Below, one piece after another: positions 8,411 to 13,843 of a stretch of DNA of 35,180 bases. Position 1 is the stretch's first letter. Each line of letters opens with the position of its first letter. The translations under genes and the position numbers were made by a program. This DNA comes from Candidatus Uhrbacteria bacterium RIFOXYB12_FULL_58_10 (lineage in GTDB: Bacteria; Patescibacteriota; Patescibacteriia; UBA9934; GWF2-40-263), in assembly GCA_943354165.1 (NCBI GenBank), contig CALRBH010000009.1, positions 1-35,180 on the forward strand, written 5' to 3'. The notes below the pieces were generated by a model, which saw nothing but the letters and a program-made list of their open reading frames with translations, was not told the DNA's origin and did not search any database.

Positions 8411-8770
8411 ATGGGTCGTTTGAGTGTGTTCATTCCCATTGTCGCGCTGGCAAGCCTCACGGCTGCCTGTCCGACACCAACCGTCAACAACATCACCAAC
8501 GTCGCCGCGCCGGAGGATCCTCCTCCGGACGACGACACGCCGCCACCCGCCGAGGTGGTCTGTGAGCCACGCCTGCAACCGGGCACGGCCGACCTCACCG
8601 GGTCGACCGCCTGGTCCATGGACGAGCTCAAGACCACGTCCACCCTGGGCGCCCCTGCGCTTCTGCGCACGGTCGCGAACAGCCCTAGCCGGCTCACAAG
8701 AGCCACCTCGACGATAGCGGTCTCCCTCGAGACCGCTTTTTCTATTGAAAAAATGGCTGGATATTGCTAG
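8411..8770 (+). CDS. Putative lipoprotein, reading frame runs through a terminator
   Basis: 119-aa frame with a strong AAGGAG Shine-Dalgarno 5 nt before the ATG. Residues 1-20 look like a lipoprotein signal: hydrophobic core, then lipobox LTAAC with the Cys at position 20. An acidic, Pro-rich stretch follows (PPPDDDTPPPAE), typical of a surface linker. The frame has no stop before the intrinsic terminator at 8716-8743 and closes only at 8770, so the last residues would be encoded beyond the expected transcript end. A TAG in the +1 frame (8715-8717) abuts the hairpin, which suggests a recent frameshift. No function is recognised. Confidence 0.55.
   Translation: MGRLSVFIPIVALASLTAACPTPTVNNITNVAAPEDPPPDDDTPPPAEVVCEPRLQPGTADLTGSTAWSMDELKTTSTLGAPALLRTVANSPSRLTRATSTIAVSLETAFSIEKMAGYC
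8716..8743 (+). terminator. Rho-independent terminator
   Basis: 9-bp perfect stem AGCGGTCTC/GAGACCGCT with a 4-nt loop, followed by TTTTCT. It separates the lipoprotein gene from mnmA but lies inside the open frame of the former. Confidence 0.85.
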
Positions 8771-8781
8771 GATCTTTCGTT

Positions 8782-9885
8782 ATGTCAGAACGCAAGCCAA
8801 AAGTCCTTGTGGGCATGAGCGGCGGGGTGGATTCGTCCGTCACCGCGGCGTTGCTATTGGAACAAGGGTACGAAGTGATTGGTGCCTTCATGAAGAACTG
8901 GTCGGGGACGGTGGAGGGACCTCGATGTGTGGACGAAGACAAGGTCGGTGAGGAGTTTGCCGAGTGCGGATGGAAGGAAGAGCGGCGTGACGCGATGCGT
9001 GTGGCGGCTAAGCTCGGGATTCCGTTTCTCACCTTCGACTTTGAAAAGGAATATCGCGCGCTTGTGGTGGAAGAGATGTTCCAGGAGTTCGAAGCAGGCC
9101 GCACGCCGAATCCGGATATTTTGTGCAATCGGTACATCAAGTTCGACTTGTTCATGCGCGAAGCAGACAAGCTCGGTTGCGATTTCGTCGCAACAGGTCA
9201 TTACGCTCGGACGTCCCAACTACCAAATGCCAACTACCAAATACTCCGCTCTGTCGACGAACTCAAGGATCAAACCTACTTCCTCTGGGCCATCGATCCA
9301 AAGGTTCTCCCACGAGTTCTGTTTCCGGTCGGCAGCATGACAAAGCCTGAAGTGCGCGAGAAGGCGCGTGAGCTTGGACTCAGCACGGCGGACAAGAAGG
9401 ATTCGGTCGGGATCTGTTTCGTCGGGGAAGTGAACATGAAAGAGTTCCTGCAGGCGCGCATTCCGAAGAGTCCTGGGAAGATTGTCACCACGGAAGGGAA
9501 GGAAGTTGGTGAGCACGAGGGACTTTCATTCTATACGATTGGCCAGCGCGATGGAGTTGTCACGGCTGGTGGAGGGATTCCGTATTACGTCGTCGAAAAA
9601 CGCCGGTCGACGAACGAGCTCATCGTCTCAAGCAATTTCCACCCGTTGTTGTTTCGATCGACATTGAGCGCAGCTCGCCCTAATTGGTTCCATCGTCCTG
9701 ATGAGGGCGCGAAGGTTCGTGCTCGCATTCGCCATCGCGGCGACCTGATGCCTGCGACGATTCAGCACACCGCGAACGGATTTACCCTTGCATTTGACGG
9801 TCAGGCTCGTGCGGTGACCCCTGGACAATCGGTTGTGATTTATGATGGGGAAGCGGTGCTGGGCGGAGGAATCATTCAGGAATAA
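8782..9885 (+). CDS. mnmA: tRNA-specific 2-thiouridylase MnmA
   Basis: 367-aa enzyme that adds sulphur to U34 of Lys, Glu and Gln tRNAs, using ATP and a persulfide. The ATP-binding loop GMSGGVDSSV is at residues 11-20. The first catalytic cysteine is in PDILCNRYIKF and the second in VGICFVGE. A C-terminal beta-barrel-like region follows with GQRDGVV and AVTPGQSVVIYDG. Length is standard. The start at 8782 fits the family; a TTG-initiated extension to 8764 is unlikely. A 14-nt tandem duplication at 9217-9244 encodes part of the loop after GHYAR. The A-run of the opposing gene's terminator touches the stop codon. Confidence 0.97.
   Translation: MSERKPKVLVGMSGGVDSSVTAALLLEQGYEVIGAFMKNWSGTVEGPRCVDEDKVGEEFAECGWKEERRDAMRVAAKLGIPFLTFDFEKEYRALVVEEMFQEFEAGRTPNPDILCNRYIKFDLFMREADKLGCDFVATGHYARTSQLPNANYQILRSVDELKDQTYFLWAIDPKVLPRVLFPVGSMTKPEVREKARELGLSTADKKDSVGICFVGEVNMKEFLQARIPKSPGKIVTTEGKEVGEHEGLSFYTIGQRDGVVTAGGGIPYYVVEKRRSTNELIVSSNFHPLLFRSTLSAARPNWFHRPDEGAKVRARIRHRGDLMPATIQHTANGFTLAFDGQARAVTPGQSVVIYDGEAVLGGGIIQE
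9217..9244 (+). repeat. Short tandem duplication inside mnmA
   Basis: CAACTACCAAAT occurs twice with a 14-nt period (9217 and 9231). It encodes the Gln/Asn/Tyr-containing loop between GHYAR and the LRSVDELKDQ motif of MnmA. Because the flanking motifs line up, the frame is preserved. It resembles the short-word repeats found elsewhere in this window but may be coincidental. Confidence 0.5.
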
Positions 9886-10346
9886 AAAAAGTGAGCGACA
9901 CATCGTGTGCCGCTCCATCTAGCTGGACCGTAGAGTGAGAATGCTTGAAAGGGCAGAGAGGGAAAGCACATGCCGGTTTGTCTCCACCCGTCGCTGAGCG
10001 GGTTCTTTGCGGCGGAACCGTTGCGGATCCGACTGACGTCATCAGGAAGCAGGACAACGATGTTGAGCATCTCCCTTGGACCGAATGGATCCTCTGGAAT
10101 GCAAGGTACCGGGCCGATCATCTCCTGCTGAGCGAGAAAGAGTCTTTCCAACTTCACCTTGTTTTCGCGCAGCAATGTGTAGGCATCGCACATGGCATAT
10201 CGTACTTCTGCAAATGGAGCATCGATCTGTTTTTTCGATTGTTTGCGGTAAATGTGGTGTGGGATAAAAACAACGCAATCTCCAATCGCGGCGGCAAGTT
10301 TTCCGACCGCCTCCATTCCGGAGCGGCATTGGAACATTTTGTTCAT
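9876..10346 (-). CDS. Hypothetical protein, frame overlaps its own terminator
   Basis: 156 aa on the minus strand, starting at 10346 where a strong GGAGG lies about 8 nt upstream; a longer in-frame start at 10388 is less likely. The N-terminal two thirds read as a plausible soluble protein with GMEAVGKLAAAIGDCVVFIP and a Lys/Arg-rich helical stretch. No family is recognised. The frame crosses a minus-strand terminator (9884-9916) and stops only behind it, while a TAG in another frame sits just before that hairpin. The 3' end may therefore be frameshifted and the annotated C terminus wrong. Confidence 0.5.
   Translation of the reverse strand: MNKMFQCRSGMEAVGKLAAAIGDCVVFIPHHIYRKQSKKQIDAPFAEVRYAMCDAYTLLRENKVKLERLFLAQQEMIGPVPCIPEDPFGPREMLNIVVLLPDDVSRIRNGSAAKNPLSDGWRQTGMCFPSLPFQAFSLYGPARWSGTRCVAHFFYS
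9884..9916 (-). terminator. Rho-independent terminator (leftward)
   Basis: Read on the minus strand: GAGCG, a 2-nt bulge, ACAC, loop GAT, GTGT, CGCTC, then a short gap and TTTTTTT. It ends the transcript of the minus-strand hypothetical gene and abuts the mnmA stop codon. Confidence 0.75.
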
Positions 10347-10408
10347 GGCTATCCTCCAGGTAAAATTATTTCGTGCACGAACAGCCAAGTATGGCCGAAA
10401 ATCTCGGT

Positions 10409-11065
10409 TTAATCAAGACCGGCGGCCTCAAGGAAACGCCTATAGAACGGCGCGGTCGCGCCTGTGGCTGGGTTGAAGGAAATGTCCTCGGTCCCTGGCG
10501 GAGTCCACCAGTAGACGTAGTTAAATGGGGAGGTGGCTACGAACGAATCCGTCCCTTCGAGTAATGCGGTAACGGACGTTCCAATCGGCGCCACAGAGAC
10601 CGTGCCCTTGGTGAGGTCGTGGAAGACGGAAAGCCAGCCCGTGCCGAAGACCGTAAATTCTGCTGGCCCGGCGTGCACGGTGAATTTTTTCATGTCGGGG
10701 TGGGGGGCCACAGCCATCCGTCCGCGCAGGAGGCGTACCTCGATGCGTTCTCGTTTCAGAGAGACAATTTCCAGGTCCGTATTCGCATCGAGGCTCACTA
10801 TCGTTCCTGTTCCCCCGAAGTCGAGATCAACGTACCCATCGCCAATATGAATAATTTCTCCACGTTTGGGGTGGTCAGGGGTTCCGAGGAAGCGCATGGA
10901 TCCAGCATGCTCCACACGGACATCAGTATCATTCGCGGCCACAACCGTCACCTGCACTGGCGGCACATATCCATCGCCACCCGCCCAGGTAAACCCAAAC
11001 TGCGCTCCGATGAGCATCGTGGCCAGGATGAGGGCTAGGACAATTGGGACGATACGGTTCGGCAT
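10409..11065 (-). CDS. FecR-like domain protein with N-terminal membrane anchor
   Basis: 218 aa. One hydrophobic helix near the N terminus (VPIVLALILATMLIGAQF, residues 5-22) is an anchor or signal peptide. A FecR-like beta-rich region follows (about 60-165): GGTGTIVSLDANTDLEIVSL, then RGRMAV, FTVHAGPAEFTVFGTGWLSV and GTVSVAP. In general FecR domains are extracytoplasmic sensors or cell-surface scaffolds; no sigma factor or TonB receptor is nearby, so classic iron signalling is not implied. It is transcribed toward the unknown minus-strand gene (63 nt gap). Unlike the FecR copy at 5635-6455, this one is intact. Confidence 0.75.
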   Translation of the reverse strand: MPNRIVPIVLALILATMLIGAQFGFTWAGGDGYVPPVQVTVVAANDTDVRVEHAGSMRFLGTPDHPKRGEIIHIGDGYVDLDFGGTGTIVSLDANTDLEIVSLKRERIEVRLLRGRMAVAPHPDMKKFTVHAGPAEFTVFGTGWLSVFHDLTKGTVSVAPIGTSVTALLEGTDSFVATSPFNYVYWWTPPGTEDISFNPATGATAPFYRRFLEAAGLD

Positions 11066-11084
11066 GGGGAATATGGTAGCATGG

Positions 11085-11360
11085 ATGGCATATATGTCTC
11101 ATCTCCTCGAATTCTACGGCACCGAATGCCCGCATTGCGTGAACCTCATGCCGATCGTTGATAAGCTCATTGGCGAGGGAATTGCCATTAAGAAGATGGA
11201 AGTCTGGCACGATGAGAAGAACGCTGAGGTGATGGCCAAGCATGATAAAGGGCTCTGCGGCGGCGTGCCGTTTTTCATGAATACGGAATCCAAGCAGTTC
11301 ATTTGCGGGGAGACGGACGAGGAGACGCTTAGGAAGTGGGCGGCTGGCGACAAAGTTTAG
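11085..11360 (+). CDS. Thioredoxin-fold (glutaredoxin-like) protein
   Basis: About 91 aa. A beta strand leads into a CxxC redox motif (EFYGTECPHCVNLMPIVDKL), then a conserved-looking GGVPFF segment with the cis-proline typical of the thioredoxin fold and a C-terminal helix. The likely role is a cytosolic thiol-disulfide oxidoreductase. The start is uncertain: in-frame ATGs occur at 11073, 11085 and 11094, none with an ideal Shine-Dalgarno; 11094 would begin with MSHLLEFYG. Upstream is the divergent FecR gene. The stop is directly followed by a short-word inverted repeat. Confidence 0.8.
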   Translation: MAYMSHLLEFYGTECPHCVNLMPIVDKLIGEGIAIKKMEVWHDEKNAEVMAKHDKGLCGGVPFFMNTESKQFICGETDEETLRKWAAGDKV

Positions 11361-11449
11361 TACGTAGAACGTAGTGCGTAGTACGTAGGAAAAGTATATG
11401 AATTTTACGAATGTCAAACCCTACGCACTACGCACTACGAACTACGCAT
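11358..11449. repeat. Inverted repeat of TACGTAG/CTACGCA words reaching into a gene
   Basis: Left arm: TACGTAGAACGTAGTGCGTAG and a further TACGTAG (11360-11390). Right arm: CTACGCACTACGCACTACGA then ACTACGCA (11422-11449). The right arm lies inside the following lipoprotein gene and encodes its residues 9-17 (YALRTTNYA) in frame. The spacer contains the start codon of that gene. The arms could pair over about 25 nt with mismatches. Confidence 0.8.
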
Positions 11450-12114
11450 TCGCGCTAGCAGCTTTGCTGCTCCTGGGCGTCGGCTGCGTGCCGCTTGATT
11501 TGGGCGGCAAGCCGGAGGAAGCTGCGCTTGATCTGGATGCAGAGGTCGGTATGGAACTGACGCTTCGTCATTCGGCGTTCGGCGTTGTTGGAACGATCGT
11601 TGAGGCTGTGGGGAAGGGCGCGGGCAGACGGACGGTTACGATCAATGCGGAAGATGAATCGCATACGTCCCTTTCCGATCTTATCGTCTTATCGCCCGCC
11701 CAGTTTGCCGAGCTGAAGGAAAACAAAACAACCCATATTTCTTTAGGGTTGTTTGATGACTCTATTGCGAAGGGCGTTGCCACCATTGCGTCGCTCAATG
11801 CGTTGCTCGCCAAGATTCCTGGAACGACTCCCGTGCAAAGCACGAATTTTGACGCGACGCTCATGACAGTCACGCTTCTGCCTGGGACGTTCAATCTTGT
11901 GATCGACGGGAAGGTCGCGACCGTGCAGACCATCGAAGCGGGGAACTGGTTTGGTCGCGTGAGCGTGCTCGACAATCCGGACTTTCCGCTCGTGCTGTCG
12001 GTTCGGCTCACTCCGGCCGCTTATGGCCCGGATGGAATCCTCTCTCCTACAAAAACTCTTTCTGAAGGATCATCGTACGAAGTTGTATCGCTTGACACCA
12101 CCCCCAACCCATGA
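11398..12114 (+). CDS. Putative lipoprotein of unknown function
   Basis: 238 aa with a lipoprotein signal peptide: hydrophobic core FALAALLLLGVG and Cys at about position 30 (LGVGC). The mature part is beta-rich with no recognised domain; a segment near ADLIVLSPAQFAEL and later LLPGTFNLVIDG reads as a secreted globular fold. The N region of the signal peptide (residues 9-17) is encoded by the right arm of a short-word inverted repeat, so the original N terminus may have been different. The start at 11398 lies inside that repeat with no good Shine-Dalgarno. No homologue is named with confidence. Confidence 0.7.
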   Translation: MNFTNVKPYALRTTNYAFALAALLLLGVGCVPLDLGGKPEEAALDLDAEVGMELTLRHSAFGVVGTIVEAVGKGAGRRTVTINAEDESHTSLSDLIVLSPAQFAELKENKTTHISLGLFDDSIAKGVATIASLNALLAKIPGTTPVQSTNFDATLMTVTLLPGTFNLVIDGKVATVQTIEAGNWFGRVSVLDNPDFPLVLSVRLTPAAYGPDGILSPTKTLSEGSSYEVVSLDTTPNP

Positions 12115-12120
12115 TAGCTT
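12092..12120 (+). promoter_or_regulatory. Putative promoter reading toward the CRISPR array
   Basis: A perfect -35 (TTGACA, 12092-12097), 17 nt, and a weak -10 (TAGCTT, 12115-12120) lie at the 3' end of the lipoprotein gene. A transcript would start near 12127 and cross the structured 12130-12480 region into the array. The -10 matches poorly, so support is modest. Confidence 0.4.
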
Positions 12121-12480
12121 CTTTTGTCACCCAATCCGCAAGGAGGTCGGTGATCAAGGCTCCAGAGGTCGACTCTGGGATTCGTGACAGTCTTGCCTTC
12201 GAGGAGGTGCCAGCGGATTCGTCCGATGGCTGACCTCATCTCCGGAGGAAAACTCAACTGCAAAGCAGTCGCCCTGAGCTAGTCGAAGGGCGTCTATGAG
12301 CAGGTAAAGAGCTGCGCTCTTTCACTAGTCTGGTCTTTTCATGGATGACACGTTTGGCATTACCGTGACCAAGGAGGCCTGGTAGCCAAGAGCAGGGATG
12401 CATCGGCACCCCCTAAACTCTTGACTACTTTTTGACGGATGAGTATCGGAAACGTTCCTCAACCGAGCCAAAAAGTCTCT
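12115..12480 (+). other. Structured non-coding region upstream of CRISPR array (leader candidate)
   Basis: 366 nt with no convincing gene. It contains several hairpins: CCAGAG/CTCTGG at about 12163-12179, GCCCT/AGGGC within a REP-like element (12271-12291), and a perfect AAAGAGC/GCTCTTT with a 3-nt loop at about 12305-12321. A 27-codon open frame starting GTG 12150 follows AAGGAGG very closely. At 12428-12442, CTTTTTG-acg-GATGA is complementary to CAAAAAG and TCATC of the CRISPR repeat with a 3-nt bulge, so a tracr/scout-like RNA is possible. A second TTGACT (12421) has no clear -10. Leader function is inferred from position relative to the first intact repeat. Confidence 0.45.
12271..12291. 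repeat. REP-like palindrome
   Basis: GCCCTGAGCTAGTCGAAGGG plus C forms a short stem. Its reverse complement shares CCCTTCGACT and GCTCAGG with the element inserted in the GT4 gene at 30840-30860. Two copies in one window suggest a dispersed family. Confidence 0.65.
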
Positions 12481-12698
12481 AGTCATCCAAAAAGGCCAGA
12501 ATAGGATGAGTGGTCACTCCGATATCCCCGACGCTTCCGTGCGGGAGTCATCCAAAAAGGCCAGAATAGGATGAGTGGTCACTCCGGACAGTATACACTC
12601 CTCGCGCATCGGCAAGTCATCCAAAAAGGCCAGAATAGGATGAGTGGTCACAAAAGCCAAGCTCCCGTGCAGAGGGCAGCAGTCATCCAAAAAGGCCA
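12481..12698 (+). CRISPR. Short CRISPR array, three spacers, degenerate last repeat
   Basis: Three identical 37-nt direct repeats lie at 12481-12517, 12546-12582 and 12615-12651. Each starts AGTCATCCAAAAAGGCCAG and ends GGATGAGTGGTCAC. A fourth copy at 12681-12698 matches only the first 18 nt. Spacers are unrelated and 28, 32 and 29 nt long (12518-12545, 12583-12614, 12652-12680); the first two both begin TCCG. The repeat can fold through TCATCC/GGATGA (6 bp, 15-nt loop). Rightward transcription is inferred from the degenerate repeat at the right (trailer) end and a rightward terminator 20 nt further on. I found no match of the spacers elsewhere in the window by eye. Confidence 0.93.
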
Positions 12699-12718
12699 AT
12701 TCCTTTTCCCTCTTCTTG

Positions 12719-12750
12719 AAACCCTGATTCGTCAGGGTTTTTTGCTTTTT
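12719..12750 (+). terminator. Rho-independent terminator after CRISPR array
   Basis: 9-bp stem AAACCCTGA/TCAGGGTTT closed by a TTCG tetraloop, followed by TTT G C TTTTT. It terminates rightward transcription from the array and overlaps the 3' end of the convergent cas1 gene. Confidence 0.85.
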
Positions 12751-13493
12751 GTATGTGTACCGAAATGTACGGTAGTCCTCCATGCAACATTGTTTATCAC
12801 TGCCTTTTTGTATTCGCGTATTTCAAAGATGCAAATATCTTTTAATGGTATTCGAGTTCCGTGATAGGAATATTCTTTCTCCCAACGTCTCAATAGAGCA
12901 TGAATGATGTTCTTGGTCGTAATAGAGTCAACCCGTTTCCTTCGAGAAAATAAAGGGATTATCGCCGCATCGACCATGGGTTGCCGGAACAGCTCCATCA
13001 AGTCGTAAACAAGCGCTTCTTTCTGGACGCGTGGAGTATGGAGGCACCCGATGCCAGGGTCTAGACCTGCATTCACAATAGATGTTCGAATGAGGTTCGT
13101 GAGCATAGTGTAGCCCACATTTAATGCTGCGTTCCATGGATCGGTTGCGTGGGGATATATTCGAGACCAACCCCGCAGTGCTTTTACAAGTATTGCAAAT
13201 GCTTTCCAGTAGCTTTTTGTCGCTTGAGCTTCAATCAGCATGAGTTCCTGGCGGGTAGAAACAGCCTGTATTCGACGGCTCGCTGAGAAGATGTCGTGTG
13301 TAGACCTTGAAAGAGTATGAGATATTTTAGGTGCAGACTGGAGTCGGTAAGGGAGGTAGAGCCGAATAAGCGCCGCCATGTTTTTGCATTTGGAACGGAT
13401 TACAGCCCTGGCTGTTGAGAGGGAGACGTCAGATTCCCAATACCGTGTCTGGGCAAAAGAAACCGGGACATTTTGGCTTGACATATTGCCCAT
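12732..13493 (-). CDS. cas1: Cas1 integrase, N-terminally shortened
   Basis: 253 aa. The helical C-terminal domain is clear. A helix with VIRSKCKNMAALIRLYL matches the Cas1 iv-K-NQ helix. LIEAQATKSYW holds the first catalytic Glu, LNVGYTMLTNLIRTSIVNAG is the core helix, and GCLHTPRVQKEALVYDLMEL carries the catalytic His and the acidic residues. Cas1 inserts new spacers into CRISPR arrays. The protein starts at VPVSFAQTRYW, so most of the N-terminal beta domain (about 80-90 residues in typical Cas1) is missing; a TAG stands in frame 6 nt upstream. No Shine-Dalgarno is visible and the effector promoter overlaps its 5' end. No cas2 or cas4 is present. It may be inactive, which would fit the tiny array. 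Confidence 0.88.
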   Translation of the reverse strand: MGNMSSQNVPVSFAQTRYWESDVSLSTARAVIRSKCKNMAALIRLYLPYRLQSAPKISHTLSRSTHDIFSASRRIQAVSTRQELMLIEAQATKSYWKAFAILVKALRGWSRIYPHATDPWNAALNVGYTMLTNLIRTSIVNAGLDPGIGCLHTPRVQKEALVYDLMELFRQPMVDAAIIPLFSRRKRVDSITTKNIIHALLRRWEKEYSYHGTRIPLKDICIFEIREYKKAVINNVAWRTTVHFGTHTKSKKP

Positions 13494-13506
13494 TTTACGC
13501 TATCTT
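13478..13506 (+). promoter_or_regulatory. Near-consensus promoter for the Cas effector operon
   Basis: TTGACA (13478-13483), exactly 17 nt, TATCTT (13501-13506). The predicted start near 13513 coincides with a 6-bp dyad, GTCTGT (13512-13517) and ACAGAC (13533-13538), in the 5' leader, which could be an operator or an RNA hairpin. The -35 lies inside the divergent cas1 reading frame. Confidence 0.8.
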
Positions 13507-13564
13507 GTGCGGTCTGTCTGCCATGGTGGTTCACAGACAATGTCCTCTCACAATCGAGGTTAAA

Positions 13565-13843
13565 ATGGGTGAAAAGAAACTCAAGCGGCCGCGGCCGGCC
13601 AAGTGCCGGATACTGCCGCCAGATGCGCCGTCGCTTGTCCAAATGGTGACCGGGCTCACGAGGAAGATCTGCCGCAAGGCCGATCATATGAAGCAGGAGC
13701 CGCATGACGGACGGGCAAGGCGTGCCTATCAGATGCTGTTCGATCAGCGAGCAGCGGCCTTTGCCCGGTTGGGCGAAATGAAAGGCGAATGCGCGCAAAC
13801 CTTGGCCGATGAACTCGGCCTCAACACGGAGGTGTCACAATGA
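13565..13843 (+). CDS. Small basic protein coupled to the Cas12-like effector
   Basis: 92 aa from ATG 13565, with GAGG 7 nt upstream, directly behind the promoter and dyad; an upstream in-frame start (13415) lies before the promoter and is rejected. The sequence starts with a Lys/Arg/Pro-rich stretch (MGEKKLKRPRPAKCR) and then predicts two or three helices (VTGLTRKICRKADHM, RRAYQMLFDQRAAAFARLGE). Its TGA overlaps the effector ATG (ATGA), so translation is coupled. I do not recognise a family. It might be a nucleic-acid-binding partner, a detached N-terminal piece of the effector, or a regulator. Position and coupling make a role in the same complex likely, but that is inference. Confidence 0.75.
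   Translation: MGEKKLKRPRPAKCRILPPDAPSLVQMVTGLTRKICRKADHMKQEPHDGRARRAYQMLFDQRAAAFARLGEMKGECAQTLADELGLNTEVSQ

Noticed and set aside
10409-11065. FecR-FecI iron signalling module
   Set aside because: There is no ECF sigma factor or TonB-dependent receptor nearby; only the FecR-like beta domain is supported.
12465-12475. Degenerate extra repeat upstream of the first repeat
   Set aside because: Only CCAAAAAG is shared and the spacing to the first repeat (19 nt) does not fit the 65-70 nt period.
12115-12480. tRNA or tmRNA gene in the CRISPR upstream region
   Set aside because: Several hairpins exist but no T-arm consensus (GGTTCGAATCC-like) or acceptor pairing was found; the same was true for other gaps in the window.
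12518-12680. Self-targeting spacers against genes in this window
   Set aside because: Reading both strands by eye I found no match longer than short words; a genome-wide search is needed to judge self-targeting elsewhere.
13646-13658. Anti-repeat GTGACC-ggg-CTCA inside the 92-aa gene
   Set aside because: Complementarity to GGTCAC and TGAG of the repeat is only 10 bp with a bulge and lies in coding sequence; weaker than the candidate at 12428-12442.
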